Origin: Forficula auricularia
Lineage: Eukaryota; Arthropoda; Insecta; Dermaptera; Forficulidae
Direction: 5' to 3'
DNA: 64,000 bases
Assembly (NCBI GenBank): GCA_024734495.1
Contig: JALMQS010000132.1
Span: 1,992,789-2,056,788, forward strand
Part shown: in pieces, positions 54,928 to 64,000 of the stretch
Numbering within the stretch: position 1 is the first letter of the stretch
Layout of the letters: each line of letters starts with the position of its first letter
Notes under the pieces: model-generated
What the model was told of the DNA's origin: nothing
Databases searched by the model: none
The model's input: only the letters and a program-made list of their open reading frames with translations
Program-made: the position numbers and the translations under genes

Positions 54928-55276
54928 TCAATGAGAATTGTTTCGACCGCGCTTATTTGAAAAAGACATTCTATCACGAGACCACTGCGAATTATGCTAT
55001 TGAAGTCTGTGGAGTATCAAGTCTGGACCAAGAGAGAAAAAAGATGTGATCCACCCAGCCACAATCCAACGTCATTTTGCGTATAGACCGCTAGACATTC
55101 GGACGGATCACCTCCGTCTATACGCAAAATGACGTTGGATTGTAGCTAAGTGGATCACATCTTTTTTCTCTCCTGGTCCAGACTCAAGACTCCACAGACT
55201 TCAATAGCATAATCCGCAGTGGTCTCGTGATAAAATATCTTTTTCAAATAAGCGCGGTCGAAACAATTCTCATTGA
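54928..55276. mobile_element. Long near-perfect palindrome
   Basis: A ~350-bp foldback. Outer ends TCAATGAGAATTGTTTCGAC and GTCGAAACAATTCTCATTGA; inner arms GTGATCCACCCAGCCACAAT and CGTCATTTTGCGTATAGAC with their complements; a loop of about 30 bases at 55091-55113. Arms match with few mismatches, hence fairly recent. Less AT-rich than the flanks. It has no CTGANGA box, so it is not placed with the hammerhead group. No frame. Confidence 0.85.
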
Positions 55277-55279
55277 GAT

Positions 55280-55810
55280 TTTAATAAATCATTAGACAGT
55301 TATTTCTGTATTGTATTTGTTTATGTACCTTGTACTAAGAAACAATAAAATATCTATACATTTATAAGAGGGGTGAAGCGCGATTAAAATTAGTGTACAC
55401 ATCTTTGGAATTATACGGAATTATTTTGGAATTCATTAGATAATGCCCCTTCATCTATTGTCTTTTACTTAGAATTGAAAGTGGAAGTGGAAGTAGGTGT
55501 ACACGATATTAGGTCGCGGTTCACCCCTCGTATTTATCTATATCTATATCTCTCTATTATACTAAGTTTGAATTTAGTTTTAAAAAATTTAGTTAAATTT
55601 TTCTTAAAGAGATTTATGCAGTGGCACTAGACACCCAGTGATTGAAAAAAAACATTTTTTATTTTCGACCCCACAAAAAATTCGAACTTACCGAAAATAA
55701 TCACTTGATTAACACTTTAATACAAATTTTTATTTTCTGATAAAATGGAAGTTTGTTTCCTGTTTAGTTTACGAGCTTCAGTGTTATGACAAATGGACAG
55801 CAGTCAAGTT
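55280..55810. other. AT-rich DNA, nothing recognised
   Basis: No supported feature. Confidence 0.5.
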
Positions 55811-55818
55811 GACACTAA

Positions 55819-56030
55819 GGGCCAGTTGTATGTCGGTTTGTAAAGTCTTTGTTAAGTTGACAAAAGGTCAAACCTTAGTATTCACTATTCATATTGTGCC
55901 CGACCAGGTGGCCAATCAAATGACACGCACTTTCATCTGATTGGCCATCCGGCCAGTCACATGGTGAATACTAAGGTTTGACCGTTTGTCAAATTAACAA
56001 ATACTTTACAAATCGACATACAACTGACCC
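55819..56030. mobile_element. Harbinger-like MITE, copy 2, with TAA target duplication
   Basis: The left end GGGCCAGTTGTATGTCGGTT and the right end ATCGACATACAACTGACCC are inverted repeats; arms continue through CAAACCTTAGTATTCA to a centre with GGCCAATCA/TGATTGGCC words. TAA lies on both sides (55816-55818, 56031-56033). Same family as 6719-6906 but with diverged interior. Non-coding. Confidence 0.85.
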
Positions 56031-56039
56031 TAATAGGGT

Positions 56040-56985
56040 CCCTTTTTACTCTTGAACGGAACCCTAAGAAGTGATTAGTACGATTTTTAAAATTATTTAT
56101 TTTCATACTAATTTATAAAATTACTGTCAGCTCGGGAGAATCGGGTCACATTCGATCTCAAGATTCTACCTAGACGTCAGAGAAACCAAATTAAAAAATG
56201 TATATCATATAAGAGTACATTTTGAGTTAAACATAAATTACACTTTTTTTTAATAGATAACAACACTTTATTAAATTTATCGGATAGCATGGAATTAGTC
56301 AGCCCTTTGAGTTTCATTTAACGCATTCTCCTTCCTACTTAAAGTTAAACTCGTGTTAAGTAGATCTCCAGTTCGAGTGATTTTTGGCAAGGAGGGGAAG
56401 ATTTGGGGATTGGAGTTGAGGCCCACTCCAACAAAACAGCCGTATAATTAATTAAGCAAGTGTAGAGTGGCACCAATGAGAAGAATGACTAATTCGACGC
56501 CGACGAAGGGAGTTGAAGAACCTCGAAACACACCGGGCACAAGGCTATTGCGTTACAGACGACAGAGAACACCCTTGCTGGTGGTTTCATATTGCTAAAC
56601 AGGCCTTGAAGCCCTACCCTCATCATCAATAACGAAACCACTACACATGCACTGTGTCGGGTATAGAGATATTAAAAGCGATTTAATAGGATGGAATTAA
56701 TTAGATAAATTCCCGAGTATCTTCTTATTTGAATTATTGTGTAAAGTGGTTAATAGGATATATAGGACCAACGCAAAGATTTTTAAATCAGAGAAATTAA
56801 AATGGTAATCGAATATTTTTGGGACTTTAATGGGAATACAAATAAGTTAAAGGGGAAAATACAAAATTAAATTGAATTGATCATCAGTTCAAATCAGTAT
56901 CTAAATTCAATGACAAGTGTTTAAAAATTATTTATTTATTGAAAATTGATGAAATATTCATGTTAATAATTTGAGAATGAGTTAT
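56040..56985. other. Mixed DNA with a less AT-rich patch
   Basis: 56390-56660 is clearly richer in G+C than its surroundings and purine/CA-rich. It holds a 41-codon frame (MRRMTNSTPTKGVEEPRNTP then an Arg/Leu-rich end) with no known similarity. It could be an exon or UTR, but nothing decides it. Confidence 0.3.
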
Positions 56986-56989
56986 ATAT

Positions 56990-57160
56990 GCAGAGTGACA
57001 TATTCCAAATCTTGAACGAAATTTATTACTGTTGATAGTCTACAAGCGGTGTCCGAAAGTGTTTAGTAAATCTATCTATTAAATAATGTTAATTGTCTAA
57101 AATTACACTATTTATTTATTTTATGTGAATGAATAAACCCTTTAATTTATAAAATTAAAA
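56990..57160 (+). mobile_element. Hammerhead-bearing terminus, diverged copy
   Basis: CCAAATCTTGAACGAAATT, TTTAGTAAATCTAT, AATAATGTTAATTGTC, AAATTACACTATTTATTT and ATGAATAAACCC match 16456-16690 and 32338-32645 in order. The core region reads CTGTTGATAGTC...GTGTCCGAAAGTG (57029-57060): both boxes are recognisable but mutated. Confidence 0.55.
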
Positions 57161-57645
57161 TTAAATAATTAAATTGAAAATAGAAACTAAGAAACTGGCT
57201 TTCAGAGTATTTTAGACACATTTTAAATACGTAATGATATAATATATGACAGGGACATACCAAGAGGGGACCCATGTGGCCAACATATATAATCATCTAA
57301 AATTCTATATACTTAGTACATATAACTTTTATTCGAAAATTTTTACATTAAAATATGTATAGGTATTTAAATCGTTTTTTAAAGATTTCTGATTTTTATT
57401 AAAATAAAAAATCTGGTTACATACCTGATATAAGAATCTTTCAGAAATTTACAAATCATAATTAATTATATAATAGTCATCCCTGATGAAATAAGATTCA
57501 AGTTTATGTATTAATGTAATTCCTAGAGAATCAAAATCAATTTAGTCAATATATTATAGATTAATAACTGTATTGTTTAAAATTCGAACAATATAGTTTA
57601 ATTTAAGAAATATAATACTAGCTTAAAGTACAAATGACACCTTAT

Positions 57646-58143
57646 CAGTGGCGTGCCGTCCATGGATGCTGTGGTTGCGGCGCATCTCTAAAATTGCAAA
57701 CATTTAGAGTATTTTCATAAATATCGATTTGAAAATTTCAGGTTAAATTTTCAAATTATTATTTCAAATATTTCTATAAAAAACATTTTTTTTTGTTTTG
57801 AAAAGTATATTGGTTCTTGAAATGAAATTGTTGCTTAATTTCAATGTGCAATTAAAATAAATGATTTTTCTGAAAAGGATACAGATAGAAGGTTTGAAGT
57901 CCCTGCCTGGTAGATCTCCAGTTTAAGAATGTCAAAGACAAGTTCAGACGAGTTTTAGTCGAATAAATATTGTTCTCGCTGAGGAACTATTAAAATAGTA
58001 ATAATACAAAAAAGGAATAAATAAAGATTATTCAGGAATCCTTGGATTAATCCATTTCTAAGAACGCGAAAATTAAAATAAAATTTCAAAAAATGAAGGG
58101 AACTTTTTTGGACAGAATTTCCTGGTTGAAAAGTCACCAACCG
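57646..58143 (+). mobile_element. hAT-type element, copy 3, internally deleted
   Basis: Starts CAGTGGCGTGCCGTCCATGG like copy 2 and runs collinearly through AAGACAAGTTCAGACGAGTT to TCCATTTCTAAGAACG, then jumps about 200 bp to the AAATTTCAAAAAATGAA part near the end. The last terminal bases after CACCAACCG are lost, so no target duplication can be read. Confidence 0.8.
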
Positions 58144-58149
58144 TATATA

Positions 58150-59525
58150 TTATATATATTATAGTAAATCATCATTAACATCATTATCCTGTATTCATTC
58201 CTAAGACTGGTTTAACCCAATCACCCGCCTCCACTCTACTCGATCACATTCCTTTTCACTTCCCACATCACAATATTTATATTATTATTTTTATTAGAAT
58301 AATAATAGAATTGCATAAAATAAGTAGCCAGTTGGGTGTATTTGTTTAGAAATTTAAAAATATCTAAACGTTTCTTTGTTGACAATTCTTGATAAGTGGA
58401 AAGAGAGAGGGAATTAGCTTGAAGTAAAAGAATTCATTCATAATCTGTGGGTAGTAAAACTTGTCTGATTATTCTGACAGCTGCTCAAAGAATTAACATA
58501 TTGCATAAATATTTACTAATAATAGAAATGAAATAATCGATACGACTTCGTTTACTCAGGCGAATAATGAAAGGAAAGGGTTAAATGACGTACATTTCTC
58601 AATGAACTGATTAAATAAGCTTCTGAAAAGAATATTCGTTGATTTATTAAAAGAGAGGTAAGGAAGGAAAAATAAATCTAGAAAAGAATAAACTCAATAG
58701 GGGTTGTTCAATTTGGGTATATTATGAAAGAAGATAAAGCATTTTAGGATATATAAACTGAGAAACAATATTTTAATTTAGTAGCGAAATTTAATTAAAT
58801 TCAAGTGGGAGATAAATTTAACCTAATTTATCGCACGGAGAATTTACCACTGCTCGAAGCCCTTAAAAAACTTAGTAAATTGGATTGTATCTAACTTTCT
58901 GAGATTTGGCTCGTGATTCCGGCTTCTTTCCTTCTACTCTGTTCTTTTCACGATGGAAGGTCCATCCCATACAGGCCTTTAGGGGATGCACCTTCTGGAA
59001 GGAGATATCCTTCTCACATCAATATCATTAAAAAAAACAACTATGAACTGTAATTATTATAATTAAAACTGACTAGGTGTCTTAATTAGAATCTGCATCT
59101 TCAAACAAATATAAATAGTATTTATACTGATTAAGTTTGATCGTACCTAAACATTTAAGATTGTCAATGATAATTTGAAAGAGCCCTGGAAACTCATGTC
59201 ATAAGTTAAACATCATAAAGAGGTGTTCGTTCTTGAATGTGTGGTCATGACACTTCCGGTTTATTGGAGAATCCTTAACCCCATTCTTCTGTTCGTACTA
59301 CTCTAGTTACGACATCTGTATAAACCCTCTAAAATTTTCTTAAAAATAACTAATCCATAGTAAGGAAATTGCATATACTTGATTAATAATCCAAAAATAA
59401 TTTTAGTATATTCATTTTAACATTGACAGTGTAATTAAATAATTATAATAGTGAAAAAAATGTCAACTCGCAATTTGTATTATTAAAAGTAATATTAAAA
59501 TTAGTTAATAAGAGCGATTCGGATT
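58150..59525. other. AT-rich DNA, no gene seen
   Basis: No supported gene. A TA-rich tract follows the hAT copy. Nothing else recognised. Confidence 0.5.
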
Positions 59526-59531
59526 CTCTTG

Positions 59532-60446
59532 AATCGATTGCAAAATTTCTAACGGGTGGATAAACAAACAAACTGATAGACAAGAAAAAGAGTTTATATT
59601 GTATTGTCAACCAATTCTAAGTTATGTTTAAAGTTCCAAGTCTCTAGTCTATCTTAAAAGTTCCGGTTCAAAAATGCAAAAAGAAAATTTTTTATTGAGA
59701 TTTTAGAAAAATAACTAAAAAGGGAGTGGATAAAATTATTTAACTCCTTTATAGCGAAGGAAATGCAAGGATGCAAAATACAAGTCAAGACCTGTTCCGA
59801 CTATTAAAGATTTAATTTTTTATTTCTATTTTTCAAGAAATGGCCTTTTGCTCTTGGATCAAAATTATACTCGTTATAGAGAGAGCAAATATTTAATTGA
59901 ACTTCAATAAAATTCAGACAATAATGTGAAAAAATACGTATTCTAACTGGCGAACGTACTGGGTCGTGAAAAAGTTAATTTAAAATCGATTGCAAAATTT
60001 GGATCGAACAGAAAGACAACAAATTGAATTAATAAAAACGTGGTAACTTTATTCCATGATTCATAACATTTTATATTACGACAAGTAAATAAAAATTTGA
60101 GCGAAAACAATAATCATTACATTTATTAGATTAAAATTTCGAAAACTCGCGCGAAAATATTTCAAATGTGGTAACGCCTATATGGTATGCAATTGATTTA
60201 CTTGTAGGATTGATATGTAAGCTATCTGAAGGGAGTTAACCCGAAGATGCAAAATTTGTATCTGAAGATAAACAAACAAACATACAAACAAGAAAACGAG
60301 TTTATATTGCATTAACATCCAGTTCTGAGCTATGTTTAAAGTTTAAAGTCTCTAGCTCTTTGGGAAGTTAGTTTAAAATCGATTGTAAAATTTGTACCGA
60401 ACAGACAGACAGACAAGAAAGAGAGTTAATAAAAACGTAGTAAATT
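59532..60446 (+). repeat. Three diverged copies of a repeat tail
   Basis: AATCGATTGCAAAATTT-type words recur at 59532, 59987 and 60375; GAGTTTATATTG, TATGTTTAAAGT and CAAGTCTCTAG-type words recur at 59590-59650 and 60299-60356; GACAGACAGACAAGAAAGAG (60404 on) and its variants lie just after. The order suggests partly overlapping insertions or tandem spread of one dispersed repeat with a GACA/CAAA-rich tail. Family not identified. Confidence 0.6.
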
Positions 60447-60672
60447 GTACACTTTAGTGCAGGGTCTTTTTAATATAATTCAGTTACTTTTTTAGATCTA
60501 CCTGACCATGTAACTATACCCCAATTGAAACAAGTAGAAATTTAAATTTTATGATGTTAATGTAAATAAATTATTATTATTGTTCAGTTCCATTATCAGT
60601 ATTAGATATAACAAATCAGAAGAAAAATGGAAACACTCAAACACCGTGCTCAATCATACGTCCAATTGCAAC

Positions 60673-60702
60673 GTTTCGCCAATTTATTGTTGTTTCATCA
60701 GG
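60673..60702 (-). ncRNA. Hammerhead-like core, left arm
   Basis: Minus strand: CTGATGA intact, a weakened stem II (CAA-TAAA-TTG kept), GAAACGTTG intact. A 4-bp ACGT/ACGT stem III can form across about nine bases. Confidence 0.45.
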
Positions 60703-60831
60703 CTCTTGATGTCGCATGCATGATCAAATTTTTAAGACACTTCGTTTTTCAATTTTTTTTATTCCTAATTAGAATACATACCCATGTGTTAAAAATTGAA
60801 TGACGAAGTGTTTAAAAATTTGATCAATAGC

Positions 60832-60861
60832 CTGATTAAGCCACAATAAATTGGCGAAACG
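60832..60861 (+). ncRNA. Hammerhead-like core, right arm
   Basis: CTGATTA (one change from CTGATGA), a better stem II (GCCA...TGGC), GAAACGTTA. The two arms have complementary damage, so the ancestral unit probably had an intact core. Confidence 0.45.
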
Positions 60862-61210
60862 TTACAATTGGTCGTATGATTTAACACGGTGTTTAATTGT
60901 TTCCTTTTTTCTTCTGATTTATTACATTTAATATAAATTAAGTTTGATCGAAAAATTATTTTTGCTTTCATTTATATAGGTTTACGTGATTACCCATAGT
61001 ATCAGTGGAAAGTAAAACTTTATGTGATTGTAGTTTATGTTAGTTTATTTTTTATTTTTAGGACCTTATCCAGTACATTATATTTTTTTTCCTAGATACT
61101 CTCTATTGTGACAGTCGCCCTAGTAAAAATATATATGCCTGTAAAGCCTTTAATAGTACCAATACCAACAATTGATAGTTCATATCTTTATCGTTTTTTT
61201 TTTTTATAAA

Positions 61211-61720
61211 TTTTATTAAACCAATTATTTTACATGAATTTATCCATATATTGTTTTTGAGCTTCGATTCCGGAGATTTCTTCTCCACCATCGACTGTCT
61301 TTGATCATCTTTTAGTCCTTTTTTTTAATAATAAGAAAAAACTAATTAAAGAAAAAAAACCTCTTTTCCGATAATTATTCCAATTCCATATTCTCCCCTC
61401 AATATTCCCCATATCTTTGACGTTGAATCCGAGAATATAAATAGGTACCAAATTATTTTAAATTCATTTTATTTAATTTGATATCACTCAACGATCATTA
61501 TCTTTATTTATTTTATTAAACCAATTATTTTACATGAATTAATGTTACATTGTATTTGAGCTTCGACTTCGGAGATTACTTCTCCACCATCGACCGTCCT
61601 TGATCATCTTTTTAGTTTAAATTAAATAAAAAAAACCTCTTTTCCGATAATTATTCCAATTCCATTATTTTCCCCGCCCCCCTCTGTCCACACCCATTCC
61701 CCACCCTCAACGATCATTAA
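61211..61720 (+). repeat. Two-unit tandem duplication, ~300-bp period
   Basis: TTTTATTAAACCAATTATTT at 61211 recurs at 61511. GAGCTTCGATTCCGGAGATT/GAGCTTCGACTTCGGAGATT, TTCTCCACCATCGACTGTC, AAACCTCTTTTCCGATAATT and CTCAACGATCATTA follow in the same order in both units with about 10% divergence. No coding frame. It could be a young duplication or part of a longer satellite. Confidence 0.85.
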
Positions 61721-61729
61721 TCAATTTAT

Positions 61730-63540
61730 TTTATTTACTATCTATTTAGTTATATCACACTGAAGGGAGATAAATTTCAACTATTCCTTACTTGATTATT
61801 TGATCTATTAATTATTTTAGTAGGAAATCTACATTAAATGGCCATAAAGAAATGATGATCGTTTAGTCAAACTTTTCCTTCAACCCTATTCCCAAATGTA
61901 ATATTCCCGCTATTGTTCTGCATAAACGAAAGTTTCTATTTTGTTCTTTTTTTTTCAAAAAAATAGGTGCTTTAAATAATGGAAAAAATAAAAACATATA
62001 GTAGACTTTTTCCATGTTTAAGATAGTTTAAGATAAGCTAATTTGAACAACGTATAATAGAAGAATAAAAACTTCTTAAATCTGCACGTGGAAGGTCAAA
62101 ACGGGAAGCAAAAGTTTGTAACTAAGTTTCTTTTCAAATGGAATTCCCCCTGGAAAATCATTAAGATTTTATTTTAAATGAACGTTTTAATTTTTAGGAA
62201 GTTAATTTTGTATCTGGGTTTCTTTTTATTCGAGAGATAGGGTTTTTATATTATTTACGAGATTTTTTTTTATTTCTCATTATATTCATGAAGATAAAAA
62301 TTATGCAACCATTAATGTTAAAAATAATGGTGCCAATAAAATAAATAAATACAAATTCCTACAATATGCCTGAAGTCCAGATTATGGAATAGGATAATAA
62401 AACAATAGAAAATGATATTTTCACTAGAAATTAATAATTGGCGATCAAATCATCCAAATAGAATGAGCGGCCATATTTTTGCAAATAGTTTTTAATTATT
62501 GTTTACTTTAAACTAATTCTTAATTAGGATGTTTGATATTTTGTTCTTTATAACTTTATTGATTTTTTTTGGACTTTTTGATATTACTTAATAAATTGGG
62601 CTTATATGATTTTACTTGAAGATTTCTATATATAATAATAGTACGTTAAATTTTTGTTTAGAAAATTAATAATTATCAAAATTTTCTAAAATAATTATTA
62701 AGAAAAAAGTAATTTTAAAAAGTGAATGTTTTCTTTAAATAATAAATTAAGCTTAGGAAAGAAAAGAAAAGATACGAATCTTGAGAACTTTTATATTCAA
62801 TTTATTAAATCTTCAATGGCTTTGAATATTCGCTCGTTATATGGATAAACATAATTTTATAACAACAAAAAAGGCGATTTTATCGAATTTTTAGCTCGTT
62901 TTTTTTTTATAAACAAATTTATTAGGTGTTAATTAAATCACTTTAATGTTTGTTGGCAATAAAAAAATAAAAATTCCACAAGAGATAAATATCAAGGAAG
63001 TGTTCGAAGGCTCCTTGCTTTTATTCATTTAACTCAGAATTTAATTGAATGTTGGCAAACGTTGTTTCTTTATCTTAGGGGAAACATCTTGGAGTCTGGT
63101 TAACCCGTGTAAAACCAACACAAGCCTACTTCTTTACTTAAATGAAGCATAAGAGAAAATGTTTAAAAGACAGCCAGCTCTTTATCACCGAATCAAAGAG
63201 AGGATTTAGACATTTGATTTTGTTAAATGATTTGCTTAATTCGAAATTAAAAACCGATTCAATCAAATCTTAATTTATGAAAATGGAATTTTATTTTTTA
63301 TTCTTTTTTATTATTTGAAAATGGTAACGTTGTTTTTCCACTAGTGTGTAAAAATAAATATTTGATAACAAATTAATGAATATTTTTATTGTATATAAAA
63401 TAATACAATTCTTAAAGAACAATCACAAGTAGTTTTTTAATAATTACCTCTAAGGAAAGCGGTGCAGGTTTTAAGTGAAACATTTTTAATAATTGAATAG
63501 TAAATATCTAAAAATTATATATAAAATATTCAAAGTTCGT
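61730..63540. other. AT-rich DNA, nothing recognised
   Basis: No supported feature. Confidence 0.5.
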
Positions 63541-63544
63541 TAAA

Positions 63545-63630
63545 TAGAATTATAATATTTTATCCACGGTCCGAGACAATTTTTTTTCTTCAAATGTGGC
63601 CCTTATAAGGCAAAAGGTTGGACACCCCTC
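63545..63630 (-). mobile_element. hAT-type terminus fragment
   Basis: Minus strand: GAGGGGTGTCCAACCTTTTG followed by CCTTATAAGGGCCACATTTG resembles the frequent hAT end CAGGGGTGTCCAA...GGGCCACA. No partner end lies in the window. Confidence 0.6.
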
Positions 63631-63639
63631 CTCTACTTT

Positions 63640-64000
63640 ATACACAGGGGTATATTGTTATTAATAACAGTAATTTAATGACCCCATTATAAAAGTGATA
63701 TTACACAAAAAATGTAAACTATTTAATTAAAATAAATACACTTGGATCAATTAATTTTTTTTTCTAATTTAATTTTTCATGAACTTAAACAAAAATTAAT
63801 TTAAAAAATTAATCTCTCAAATTAAACATAGAGAGTTTGAGGGTGAGTATTTTAATGAATTGAAAGAAAATTTACTTTGCCTAAAAAATTGTTTTCATTG
63901 AACAATTAATTTTTGGAAAGAATGAAACCCTTTTTTTAAAAAGGGATTGTTTAATTCAATTATGAAAAAATCAACAATTCTATGCGAATAATTAAATAAA
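63640..64000. other. AT-rich DNA, nothing recognised
   Basis: No supported feature up to the window end. Confidence 0.5.

Larger units (their letters stand above)
60613..60920. mobile_element. Foldback element with hammerhead-like cores
   Basis: Inverted arms AAATCAGAAGAAAAATGGAA, ACACCGTG, CAATTG-ACGTTTCGCC-AATTTATTGT on the left and their complements on the right, ~130 bp each, with a centre of about 60 bases. Core parts occur on both arms. Flanks show no clear duplication. Confidence 0.75.

Noticed and set aside
54928..55276. Placing the 55-kb palindrome in the hammerhead group
   Set aside because: It has GGTCGAAACAATT at its end but no CTGANGA box anywhere in a suitable place.

Overview
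This is an AT-rich stretch of nuclear DNA from an animal. There are no dense ORFs, ribosome-binding sites or operons. It carries tRNA-derived SINEs, LINE reverse-transcriptase fossils, hAT, Harbinger-like and Tc1/mariner-like miniature transposons, and inverted-repeat units with hammerhead-ribozyme-like cores. An arthropod, perhaps a parasitic copepod such as a sea louse, is my best guess, but that is recall and inference; nothing in the window proves the species.

No complete protein-coding gene could be established. The longest open frame is about 130 codons and most frames are chance runs. Two frames are clear retrotransposon fossils: a minus-strand RT fragment near 3.7 kb and a plus-strand LINE RT remnant at 29.76-30.81 kb. 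Four short segments are weak candidate exons: a minus-strand hydrophobic segment at 17.3 kb, a THAP-like start at 18.53 kb downstream of two CCAAT motifs, a 54-codon segment with a splice donor at 20.87 kb, and an unrecognised frame at 28.9-29.1 kb. If they are real, the window is intron or intergenic DNA of larger genes.

Layout. 0-12 kb: RT fossil, poly-C repeat, Harbinger-like MITE, foldback unit with two hammerhead motifs, one copy of a ~600-bp repeat, a two-unit tandem repeat. 12.6-13.8 kb: compositionally distinct island with an internal direct repeat. 14.7-21.6 kb: TIR element and its inverted copy (interrupted by a foldback), candidate exons, first SINE with a 13-bp target duplication. 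23-33 kb: Harbinger-like relatives, foldbacks, a 56-bp perfect palindrome, LINE fossil, inverted retroelement termini. 33-44 kb: GC-rich hairpin, spaced GTCAATTCCGTCCC motif, SINE abutting a GGCCGTCCAT-type MITE, nested repeats beside the second copy of the ~600-bp repeat, third SINE. 45-58 kb: three copies of a hAT-type element, GC island, foldbacks, and a large inverted repeat with one element nested in an arm and a MITE in its spacer. 59-64 kb: dispersed and tandem repeats, a hammerhead-like foldback, a hAT terminus.

The most notable signal is the recurrence, in eight places and several unrelated-looking subfamilies, of a CUGANGA / stem / GAAA core, usually inside large imperfect palindromes. 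This fits terminal repeats of Penelope-like retroelements, which are known to carry hammerhead ribozymes; the inverted pairing and local density are the parts worth checking.
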